In this document: positions 1-5,427 of the stretch, in pieces
Layout: each line of letters begins with the position of its first letter
How positions within the stretch are numbered: position 1 is the first letter of the stretch
Assembly: GCA_946614205.1 (NCBI GenBank)
Contig: CAMOGR010000167.1
Span: 1 to 7,195, forward strand
Direction of reading: 5' to 3'
Length of the DNA: 7,195 nt
DNA from: an uncultured Bacteroidales bacterium
Lineage (GTDB): Bacteria; Bacteroidota; Bacteroidia; Bacteroidales; UBA932
The notes under the pieces: model-generated
Databases searched by the model: none
Told to the model about the DNA's origin: nothing
What the model saw: only the letters and a program-made list of their open reading frames with translations
Program-made: the position numbers and the translations under genes

Positions 1-129
1 GGCGTAAGCGCCCAGGGAAGCAAGTCTTCCCGAGTCACTGTCGATGACGGCAACCTCATTGGCTTCTGCACGAAGCATCTTAGCAAGATGGGAACCGATT
101 TCACCGGCTCCCGCTATGACTATCTTCAT
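1..129 (-). CDS. trkA: TrkA, Trk potassium uptake regulatory subunit (N-terminal 43 residues; gene runs off the window)
   Basis: This is the amino end of TrkA, the cytosolic NAD(H)-binding RCK/KTN subunit that gates the TrkH/TrkG potassium channel. Seen: the 43 visible codons begin MKIVIAGAGEIGSHLAKML, a Rossmann nucleotide-binding start with GxGxxG at residues 7-12, followed by a second beta strand ending in Asp30 (VAVIDSD), the usual place of the acid that binds the NAD ribose. Known: full TrkA is about 450 residues with two such RCK repeats, so roughly nine tenths of the gene is beyond position 1. The start at 129 is chosen because this N-terminus matches the family exactly. It lies 29 bp inside the 3' end of the upstream glycosyltransferase gene, in another frame, so it is probably translated from the same mRNA. 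No clear Shine-Dalgarno precedes it. A related Rossmann protein is possible, but the opening motif is very typical of TrkA. Confidence 0.85.
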   Translation of the reverse strand, partial: MKIVIAGAGEIGSHLAKMLRAEANEVAVIDSDSGRLASLGAYA

Positions 130-1162
130 AGGCTCTGAGATAACTGAACACGCCCGCTCCCCTGAGCAGACTCTGCAATATTACGCAAATTTTCCAATAA
201 CCCGCAATTTTTTTACGCCCATGCTCCTGCATCCCGACGCCGCGGCGAAGCTTCCTGAAGCCGCGATGGCCGCGGCAGACAGCACGGAAATAGCTCATAC
301 GCCCCTGCAGCAGGTAAACGGCAGCGGAAACGCCGTCGAGCGCCATGCGGGAAAAGAGAAGGACCCTCGCCCACGGACGGCCGATGGTCGCCGGCAGATT
401 ATTCTCCAGAAGCAGCAGATTGTTGCGGTAATTAAGCTCCAGCTTGAATGGCGAATCGGGTTTGAGCGTACCTCCCCCAAGATGCCACACGCAGCTACGG
501 GGCACCACGCACACGCTGTACCCATTCAGAGCTGCCCTCCAGCAGTAGTCAATCTCCTCCATGTGGGCGAAGAAACGGTCGTCCAGGCCACCGAGGGAGC
601 GCCAGAGGGAACTCCTGGTGACAAGGCAGGCCCCGGTCACCCAAAGCACCCTGCACGGAGTGTCGTACTGGCCGGAGTCCTCCTCCACCCTCTGCATGAC
701 GCGGCCCCTGCAGAAAGGAAAGCCGAAGACATCGAGGAGCCCTCCTGCCGCACCGGCATACTCAAAGCGGTCGAGAGGAGTGTAACCGCCAGACCCTGAT
801 TCAACCAGGGCATGCAGCTTGGGGCCGCAGACACCGCACTCGGGATGGCTGTCCATGTACTCCACAAGCGGCTCGAGCCAGCCCGGAGACACCAGGACAT
901 CGGAATTGAGCAGGACGAAGTATTCTGCGTCAATCTGAGAAAGGGCACGGTTGTACCCGCCCGTAAAGCCGAAATTCTCACCGAGAGCTATGGTGCGCAC
1001 CTGCGGGAATTCGCTCCCGAGCATGGCAAGGGAGCCGTCGGGGGAGCCGTTGTCGGCAACTATCACGCCTGCGTCCGCGGGACATGCCTCGAGCAGCGCG
1101 GGCAGGAAGGCCTTCAGATAAGCCTCTGTGTTCCAGTTGAGTATGACAACAGCGGTACGCAT
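101..1162 (-). CDS. Family 2 glycosyltransferase (GT-A fold, rhamnosyltransferase-like)
   Basis: Predicted enzyme of 353 residues that transfers a sugar from a nucleotide-sugar donor to a glycan or lipid-linked acceptor at the cytoplasmic face of the inner membrane. Seen: an N-terminal GT-A domain opening VVILNWN (residues 5-11), a donor-binding strand VIVADNGSPDGS (33-44), the NFGFTGGYN segment (63-71), a DxD-like metal site LLNSDV (84-89), and the distal acceptor/catalytic segment GGLDDRFFAHMEEIDYCWR (191-209) with the acidic residues Glu202, Glu203 and Asp205. Residues after about 260 are basic with modest hydrophobic stretches, consistent with peripheral membrane association. Known: this motif set is shared with the WbbL/rhamnosyltransferase branch of GT2; donor and acceptor cannot be read from it. 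It starts 3 bp after the slyD-like stop codon and overlaps trkA by 29 bp, so it sits in the middle of an apparent operon. No other polysaccharide genes are visible nearby. Confidence 0.9.
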   Translation of the reverse strand: MRTAVVILNWNTEAYLKAFLPALLEACPADAGVIVADNGSPDGSLAMLGSEFPQVRTIALGENFGFTGGYNRALSQIDAEYFVLLNSDVLVSPGWLEPLVEYMDSHPECGVCGPKLHALVESGSGGYTPLDRFEYAGAAGGLLDVFGFPFCRGRVMQRVEEDSGQYDTPCRVLWVTGACLVTRSSLWRSLGGLDDRFFAHMEEIDYCWRAALNGYSVCVVPRSCVWHLGGGTLKPDSPFKLELNYRNNLLLLENNLPATIGRPWARVLLFSRMALDGVSAAVYLLQGRMSYFRAVCRGHRGFRKLRRGVGMQEHGRKKIAGYWKICVILQSLLRGAGVFSYLRAYEDSHSGSR

Positions 1163-1165
1163 ACG

Positions 1166-1780
1166 CTAGGCCTTGCAGCCGTCGGAGCAACCGCAGTCGC
1201 CGCCCTCCTCGCACTTGCAATCCTCCTTGCAGCAGCCTTCTCCCTCGTGCTTGTGACAATGGCCCTTGCCCTTGTGGCAGCAGCCCTCCTCGGGCGGAAG
1301 ATATTCGCCGTGAAGGCCCTCGGTGAGTTCCTTGGAAGTCGCCTCGCGGACAGACTCGACACGGCCACTGAAATTGAGAGTCTTGCCTGCCATGGGATGG
1401 TTGAAGTCCATGACAACATGGTCCTCTGCAACTTCCTTTACCGTACCCTGCACCACCTGGCCCTCGTTGTTGAGCATGGGAAGGGTGCGTCCCGGCACAA
1501 GCAGGTCGGTAACGGTCTTTCCGTCTATCTGAAATGCAGATATGGGCAGGGAGACAAGGTATGCGGGATTGTATGTGCCGTAGCCATCTTCAGGAGTGAG
1601 GGTAAAGGAAAAAGCGTCTCCGGGTTCCTTGCCCTCCAGGGAGGCCTCGAACTTGGGAAGAAGCATTCCGGTACCGTGGATATAATCGAGCGGGGACTCC
1701 GGGGCGGCCTTGTCGGCAAGCTTGCCCTCCACATGCAATTCGTAGCTGACTGCTACTACGTGGTCTTTCTGAACTTTCAT
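1166..1780 (-). CDS. slyD: SlyD-like FKBP-type peptidyl-prolyl cis-trans isomerase with Cys/His-rich metal-binding tail
   Basis: A 204-residue cytosolic prolyl isomerase and chaperone of the SlyD type. Seen: an FKBP half at residues 1-70 (VSYELHVEGK, LDYIHGTGMLLPKFEASLEG, PEDGYG), an insert-in-flap region at about 70-130 typical of SlyD (SLPISAF, VVQGTVKEV, VVMDFNHPMAGKTLNF), and a tail from residue 164 to the end holding 10 Cys and 4 His in 41 residues, as CCH, HCHKH, CC, CKC and CGC clusters. Known: E. coli SlyD has a similar Cys/His/Asp-rich tail that binds nickel and helps [NiFe]-hydrogenase maturation. Metal binding here is inferred from composition; the metal is unknown. The start at 1780 (MKVQKDHVVAV) is preferred to an in-frame ATG 33 bp upstream because the family begins here and the upstream ATG would overrun the candidate promoter. 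It is the first gene of the minus-strand group. The symbol is by family resemblance. Confidence 0.88.
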   Translation of the reverse strand: MKVQKDHVVAVSYELHVEGKLADKAAPESPLDYIHGTGMLLPKFEASLEGKEPGDAFSFTLTPEDGYGTYNPAYLVSLPISAFQIDGKTVTDLLVPGRTLPMLNNEGQVVQGTVKEVAEDHVVMDFNHPMAGKTLNFSGRVESVREATSKELTEGLHGEYLPPEEGCCHKGKGHCHKHEGEGCCKEDCKCEEGGDCGCSDGCKA

Positions 1781-1800
1781 TATATCGAATCTTAAAAATG

Positions 1801-1808
1801 CAAAGTTA
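1801..1808 (-). promoter_or_regulatory. Candidate Bacteroidetes -7 element for the slyD-GT2-trkA group
   Basis: Read on the minus strand, this is TAACTTTG, a full match to the Bacteroidetes -7 consensus TAnnTTTG, with 20 nt between it and the slyD-like ATG. No good TTTG -33 box is present at the expected 19-20 nt spacing (the bases there read CTAC), so the promoter is weak or uses only the -7 element. It is back to back with the candidate promoter of the DUF1846 gene. Confidence 0.55.
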
Positions 1809-1820
1809 ATCATTTTTTAC

Positions 1821-1828
1821 TATATTTG
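1821..1828 (+). promoter_or_regulatory. Candidate Bacteroidetes -7 element for the DUF1846 gene, very close to its ATG
   Basis: The sequence TATATTTG matches TAnnTTTG exactly. Only 8 bases separate it from the ATG at 1837, so the transcript would begin within about 0-5 nt of the start codon. A convincing -33 TTTG is not seen; AATG lies 20 nt upstream. The ATG choice is fixed independently by family N-terminus similarity. Confidence 0.55.
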
Positions 1829-1836
1829 TAGTCCGT

Positions 1837-3300
1837 ATGGAATACGGATTCGACAACGACAAATACCTCAGGATTCAATCTGAGCACATCAAGGAGCGTA
1901 TCGCCCGTTTCGGCGACAAACTGTATCTGGAATTCGGAGGCAAACTTTTCGATGACAATCATGCCAGCCGCGTACTGCCGGGTTTTCAACCCGACAGCAA
2001 GCTGCGCATGCTCATGCAGCTCTCCAACGAGGCCGAGATCATCATTGTCATCAGCGCAATTGACATCGAGCGCAACAAGGTCCGCTCCGACCTTGGCATC
2101 ACCTACGACATGGACGTCCTTCGCCTCAAGGCAGAGTTCGAAAGCCGGGGACTGCTGGTAAGTTCGGTAGTCATCACCCACTTCAACGGACAGGCCAGCG
2201 CAGAGGCATACAAGGAGCGCCTCGAGCGCCTGGGCATCCAGGTCTACTACCTCCACAACATCGAAGGCTACCCCGAGAACGTCGCCCTCATCGACTCCGA
2301 GGAAGGATTCGGCAAGAACGACTACATCCGCACCACGCGCCCGCTCGTCGTCGTCACCGCTCCAGGCCCCGGCAGCGGCAAGATGGCCACCTGCCTGAGC
2401 CAGCTGTACCAGGAACACAAACGGGGCATAAAGGCCGGCTACGCCAAATTCGAGACTTTCCCGGTCTGGAACCTCCCCCTCAAGCATCCGGTCAACATCG
2501 CCTACGAGGCCGCCACGGCAGACTTGAACGACGTCAACATGATTGACCCGTTCCACCTGGAGGCATACGGAAAAACGGCGGTCAACTACAACCGCGACAT
2601 CGAGATATTCCCCGTCCTGAGCGCCCTGTTCGAGGGCATCTACGGCGAGAATCCCTACAAGTCCCCCACCGACATGGGAGTCAACATGGTAGGATTCTGC
2701 ATCAGCGACGAGCAGGTCTGCATGAACGCCAGCAAGGATGAGATAGTCCGCCGCTACTACACCGCCCTCGGGCGTCTCGCAAAGGGAGACTGCAACGACT
2801 CGGAAGTCAAGAAAATCGCCCTCCTGATGAAGCAGGCCGGCATATCCACCGCCTGGCGCAAGTCCACCGTAGCAGCCTACGAGCGCAAGATGGAAGAAGG
2901 CGGAGTGCCTTCCGCCGCAATCGAACTGCACGACGGCACCATCATCACGGCGCGCACTTCCCCGCTGCTTGGCCCAAGCGCGGCCCTCATACTCAACGCC
3001 GCCAAGAATCTGGCCGGCATTCCACACGAGGTGCGCCTTATCCCCCAGGAAATGATTGAGCCCATCCAGCGCACCAAGGTCAACCTGCTTCACGGCCACA
3101 ACCCCCGCCTGCATACCGACGAGGTGCTTGTCGCACTGAGCATGCTGAGTCTGACCGACGACAACTGCCGCCGCGCACTCGACGCACTGCCGCTGTTCGA
3201 AGGCTGCCAGGTTCACTGCACCGTACTCCTTAGCGAGGTGGACCGCAAGGTGTTCAAGAAACTCGGCGTAGGCCTGACCTGCGACCCCATCAAGAAATAA
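1837..3300 (+). CDS. DUF1846 / UPF0371 family protein of unknown function
   Basis: A 487-residue soluble protein of the DUF1846 (UPF0371) family, which is widespread in bacteria, about 500 residues long and, to my knowledge, without an assigned reaction. Seen: the family N-terminus GFDNDKYLRIQSEHI (4-18), the strand LYLEFGGKLFDDNHASRVLPGF (29-50), a P-loop-like stretch APGPGSGK (175-182) after hydrophobic LVVVT, a dense block at about 201-260 (GYAKFETFPVWNLPLKHPVN then DPFHLEAYGKTAVNYNRDIE), and a C-terminal TSPLLGPSAALILNAAKNLAGIP region (374-396). There is no signal peptide or membrane segment. The P-loop-like motif suggests phosphate or nucleotide binding, but this is inference; GPGSGKM is not a strict Walker A (GxxxxGK[ST]) because Met follows Lys. 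The start at 1837 matches the family N-terminus. The gene stands alone between a divergent promoter region and a strong hairpin. Length appears complete. Confidence 0.93.
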   Translation: MEYGFDNDKYLRIQSEHIKERIARFGDKLYLEFGGKLFDDNHASRVLPGFQPDSKLRMLMQLSNEAEIIIVISAIDIERNKVRSDLGITYDMDVLRLKAEFESRGLLVSSVVITHFNGQASAEAYKERLERLGIQVYYLHNIEGYPENVALIDSEEGFGKNDYIRTTRPLVVVTAPGPGSGKMATCLSQLYQEHKRGIKAGYAKFETFPVWNLPLKHPVNIAYEAATADLNDVNMIDPFHLEAYGKTAVNYNRDIEIFPVLSALFEGIYGENPYKSPTDMGVNMVGFCISDEQVCMNASKDEIVRRYYTALGRLAKGDCNDSEVKKIALLMKQAGISTAWRKSTVAAYERKMEEGGVPSAAIELHDGTIITARTSPLLGPSAALILNAAKNLAGIPHEVRLIPQEMIEPIQRTKVNLLHGHNPRLHTDEVLVALSMLSLTDDNCRRALDALPLFEGCQVHCTVLLSEVDRKVFKKLGVGLTCDPIKK

Positions 3301-3313
3301 ACCCGCCCGCTCA

Positions 3314-3362
3314 ATAAGCAAACCGCCTCGTCCGTGAACTCCGGGCGAGGCGGTTTGCTTAT
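3314..3362. terminator. Bidirectional hairpin terminator between convergent DUF1846 and glpT genes
   Basis: The left arm ATAAGCAAACCGCCTCG (3314-3330) is perfectly complementary to the right arm at 3346-3362. Four further pairs inside (TCCG with CGGG, including one G-U) leave a 7-nt loop. The stem is GC-rich near the loop and A/T-rich at its foot, so each strand ends in a T-containing arm (TTTGCTTAT). It begins 13 bp after the DUF1846 stop and ends 11 bp before the glpT stop, the expected place for a shared terminator. Confidence 0.85.
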
Positions 3363-3373
3363 AACTCAAAGGC

Positions 3374-4771
3374 TTATGCAGCCGAGGAGAGTTTCTTTTC
3401 GCTGGGGATGAGGACCGCGCAGAGCCCGACGCCGATCAGTGCGCCTATGGCAACGGCCAGCATCGCGGCGTCCCAGGAGCTGCCGTTTGCTATGCCGCCG
3501 ACGACAATCTTGGAACAGATGGCGTCGCCCACGAGATAACCGAACAGGCCCACGAAACCTGCGGCTGTTCCTGCGGCGTTCTTGGGAACGAGGTTGAGCG
3601 CCTGCACGCCTGTGAGGGCGACAGGACCGTAGATGAAGAAACCAATGAGGCAGAGCGCCACGTATACGAGGACCTTCTGCATGCCGGGGGCTACGTCTAT
3701 GACTCCGGAACCCACCATCCAGTACAGCAGGACGCCGAGAGCGCAGAGGAACATGCATATCACGTTCATGGGCGCGCAACGGCCCTTGAATATCTTGGAA
3801 GTCGCCCAGCCGCATGCAATCGTGCCGACTGCACCGACGATGTTGTGAACCGAGAAAGCCACCTTGCTCTCCGCAGCCGTCATGATGCCTTTGGTCTGAA
3901 GGTATGTAGGGGCCCAGTCGCCGATTCCGTAGCGGACCATGTAAACAGCCACGTTGGATATGGCCACGACCCACAGCAGCTTGTTCTTGAGCACGTAGTC
4001 GACGAAGAGCGTCTTGAAGGGAAGTTTCTCGCCTGCAGCGCCTTTTGACTTGAGGCCGCTGTGGTCGCCCCTCCAGTCGGCTACCGCAGGAAGGCCGCAG
4101 GACTCGGGCGTATCGCGTATCGCCCACCAGCAGAACAGGGCTATTGCAAGGGCCACCAGTGCGGGGAAGATGAAATTGCCCCTCCAGGTCTGGGCCAGTC
4201 CGAGGTCTGCCGCGAGGGAAACGCCGGCGATGGCAAGGAAGCCGAGGGAGAAGCTGCCGATGGTGTGGGAAACGTTCCACACGCTCATCTTGAAGCTGCG
4301 CTCATTCTGGCTGAACCAGTGTGCCATGATGCGGCCGCAGGGAGGCCAGCCGAAACCGCTGAGCCAGCCCACTATGAGCATGAGCACGAAGATTATGGCC
4401 GTATTGACAGCGGTATTGGGGCCGAAGGGAATAAGGCCGACGGCCATCATGGTGAGGGCGGACAGGACAAGGCCGACGCATAGAAACTTGCGGGCGTCGG
4501 AGCGGTCGGACACGCTGCCCATGACAAACTTGCTGAACGCATACGCTATGGACACGGCAGACATTGCAAGGCCCACCTTTCCTGCGTCGAGAATGCCGTC
4601 GGCAATCATGTCGGGGGCCGCAAGGGACAAGTTTTTGCGGACGAGGTAATATCCTGCGTATCCCAGGAAGGCGCCAAGGAACACCTTGAGCCTCATGGAT
4701 TTGTATTCAGAGTCTACTTTTTCAGCCGGGATTTGCGCCTTCGGCTTGGGCGGATCTAGAAAACGAGCCAT
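3374..4771 (-). CDS. glpT: GlpT, glycerol-3-phosphate transporter (MFS, organophosphate:phosphate antiporter)
   Basis: Inner-membrane major facilitator protein of 465 residues that takes up sn-glycerol-3-phosphate in exchange for inorganic phosphate. Seen: strong similarity through its length to E. coli GlpT, including GYAGYYLVRKNLSLAAP with Arg45, the loop motif FVMGSVSDRSDARKF (82-96), GWPPCGR (141-147), SVWNVSHTIG with His169, VYMVRYGIGDWAPTYL with Arg280, and GTAAGFVGLFGYLVGD near the C-terminus. Known: the two arginines and the histidine (Arg45, Arg269 and His165 in E. coli) form the phosphate site; all three are kept. The hydrophobic pattern fits 12 membrane helices. The start at 4771 (MARFLDPPKPK) gives the family length; the open frame continues 77 codons upstream but that stretch overlaps grpE and the promoters. 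Transcribed divergently from grpE and alone. No glpQ, glpK or glpD is in the window. A sibling organophosphate antiporter (UhpT-like) is less likely given the similarity. Confidence 0.94.
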   Translation of the reverse strand: MARFLDPPKPKAQIPAEKVDSEYKSMRLKVFLGAFLGYAGYYLVRKNLSLAAPDMIADGILDAGKVGLAMSAVSIAYAFSKFVMGSVSDRSDARKFLCVGLVLSALTMMAVGLIPFGPNTAVNTAIIFVLMLIVGWLSGFGWPPCGRIMAHWFSQNERSFKMSVWNVSHTIGSFSLGFLAIAGVSLAADLGLAQTWRGNFIFPALVALAIALFCWWAIRDTPESCGLPAVADWRGDHSGLKSKGAAGEKLPFKTLFVDYVLKNKLLWVVAISNVAVYMVRYGIGDWAPTYLQTKGIMTAAESKVAFSVHNIVGAVGTIACGWATSKIFKGRCAPMNVICMFLCALGVLLYWMVGSGVIDVAPGMQKVLVYVALCLIGFFIYGPVALTGVQALNLVPKNAAGTAAGFVGLFGYLVGDAICSKIVVGGIANGSSWDAAMLAVAIGALIGVGLCAVLIPSEKKLSSAA

Positions 4772-4795
4772 TGTTATCAGTTTAGAAAAGGAATG

Positions 4796-4827
4796 TAAAG
4801 ATAGCACAAGTTTTCCATTCTGACAAT
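4796..4827 (-). promoter_or_regulatory. Candidate glpT promoter
   Basis: On the minus strand, ATTG (4824-4827) is followed after 20 nt by TATCTTTA (4796-4803), one base short of the TAnnTTTG consensus. The -7 element ends 24 nt before the glpT ATG. The -33 candidate lies inside the palindrome at 4820-4834. Confidence 0.5.
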
Positions 4828-4834
4828 GTGTCAG
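4820..4834. promoter_or_regulatory. Palindromic operator candidate in the glpT-grpE divergent region
   Basis: CTGACA-ATG-TGTCAG is a perfect 6-bp inverted repeat with a 3-bp spacer. It overlaps the -33 candidates of both divergent genes and is 16 bp from the glpT -7 element and 15 bp from the grpE -7 element. It is not a CIRCE element (TTAGCACTC-N9-GAGTGCTAA). The binding protein is unknown; a dimeric regulator is inferred from the symmetry and position. Confidence 0.5.
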
Positions 4835-4857
4835 TGGCAAAATAATTGATACCTTTG
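4827..4857 (+). promoter_or_regulatory. Candidate grpE-dnaJ promoter
   Basis: TACCTTTG (4850-4857) matches the TAnnTTTG -7 consensus in full. The bases TGTG (4827-4830), 19 nt upstream, match three of four positions of the TTTG -33 box. The -7 element ends 17 nt before the grpE ATG, giving a leader of roughly 10-14 nt. Confidence 0.65.
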
Positions 4858-4874
4858 CAGGAAAATTCAACGAA

Positions 4875-5423
4875 ATGGAAGAAAAAGAAATAAAGGAAGC
4901 ACCTGCCGAGCAGGCAGAAAAGGAAACAGCACAGACAGAAAAGGCGTCGAAGAAGAAAAAAGAAGCCCAGCTGCAGAAGACAATAGACGAACTGAATGAC
5001 AAATTGTCCTGCGAGCACGACTCTTACCTGCGCCTGTACGCAGAATTCGAAACTTTCCGCCGCCGCACATCCGAGGAAAAACTGGCTCTCGTAAATTCAG
5101 CAGCGGCCGACACCATCAAAGGGCTGCTCCCGGTACTGGACGACTGCGAGCAGGCACTCAAGATGCTTGAGACTTCCTCAGACGCCGCAGCCAAAGAAGG
5201 TACAGCACTGATATACAACAAGTTGATGGACTACCTCAAGACCCGGGGCCTGAGCGTCATCGAGGCCAAAGGCAAGAAATTCGACACCGACTTCCACGAG
5301 GCCCTCACGCAGATACCGGCCCCAACGGAAGACCAGAAAGGCATGGTTCTGGACGTCTTCCAGACAGGCTACATGCTGAACGGGAAGATTCTCCGCTATG
5401 CCAAAGTTATTGTAGGAGCATAA
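4875..5423 (+). CDS. grpE: GrpE, nucleotide exchange factor for DnaK
   Basis: A 182-residue cytosolic co-chaperone that acts as a dimer to release ADP from DnaK (Hsp70), allowing ATP rebinding and client release. Seen: a charged, probably disordered Glu/Lys/Ala-rich segment at residues 1-32, a heptad-type helix at about 33-75 containing the family segment YLRLYAEFETFRRRTSEEK (51-69), a helical LLPVLDDCEQAL region (84-95), and the beta-rich head with the GrpE signature from Phe136 to Val180 (FDTDFHEAL, then GYMLNGKILRYAKVIV after 20 residues). Length is normal for the family. It is the first gene of a pair with dnaJ, whose start is 4 bp after this stop codon. Heat-shock control is expected for this family; here the only visible candidate site is the palindrome upstream. 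No dnaK is in the window. Confidence 0.97.
   Translation: MEEKEIKEAPAEQAEKETAQTEKASKKKKEAQLQKTIDELNDKLSCEHDSYLRLYAEFETFRRRTSEEKLALVNSAAADTIKGLLPVLDDCEQALKMLETSSDAAAKEGTALIYNKLMDYLKTRGLSVIEAKGKKFDTDFHEALTQIPAPTEDQKGMVLDVFQTGYMLNGKILRYAKVIVGA
5414..5418 (+). promoter_or_regulatory. Shine-Dalgarno-like site for dnaJ inside grpE
   Basis: AGGAG lies 9 nt before the dnaJ ATG, within the codons for the last residues (VGA) of GrpE. Other starts in the window lack such a site, as is usual in Bacteroidetes, so it may be partly chance from the conserved GrpE C-terminus. Confidence 0.45.
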
Positions 5424-5427
5424 TTCT

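Noticed and set aside
44..799. A 251-codon plus-strand open frame opposite trkA and the glycosyltransferase
   Set aside because: Antisense shadow of two recognised proteins; no domain or promoter.
812..1795. A 327-codon plus-strand open frame across the glycosyltransferase and slyD-like genes
   Set aside because: It is antisense to two recognised genes and spans their junction; the translation has no family features beyond an Ala/Leu-rich stretch opposite the Cys/His/Lys tail codons.
1781..1813. An 11-residue N-terminal extension of the slyD-like protein
   Set aside because: The extension crosses the TAACTTTG promoter candidate, and family members begin at the downstream Met.
1810..3369. 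A 519-codon open frame on the minus strand opposite the DUF1846 gene
   Set aside because: It is fully antisense to a well-recognised family protein, has no recognisable domain, and its openness follows from the C-rich third positions of the real gene. It also runs through the terminator hairpin.
3366..4280. A 304-codon minus-strand open frame inside glpT
   Set aside because: Alternative frame of glpT, extremely Arg/His-rich translation, typical of an out-of-frame reading of GC-rich coding DNA.
4835..4859. Possible sigma-54 promoter (TGGCA ... TTGCA) before grpE
   Set aside because: The two parts are 15 bp apart, far more than a -24/-12 promoter allows; the TTTGCA is explained by the TACCTTTG -7 element.
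4772..5002. A 77-codon N-terminal extension of glpT
   Set aside because: It overlaps grpE and both promoters, and GlpT proteins begin at about the MARFLDPP position; E. coli-equivalent Arg45 falls at residue 45 with the chosen start.
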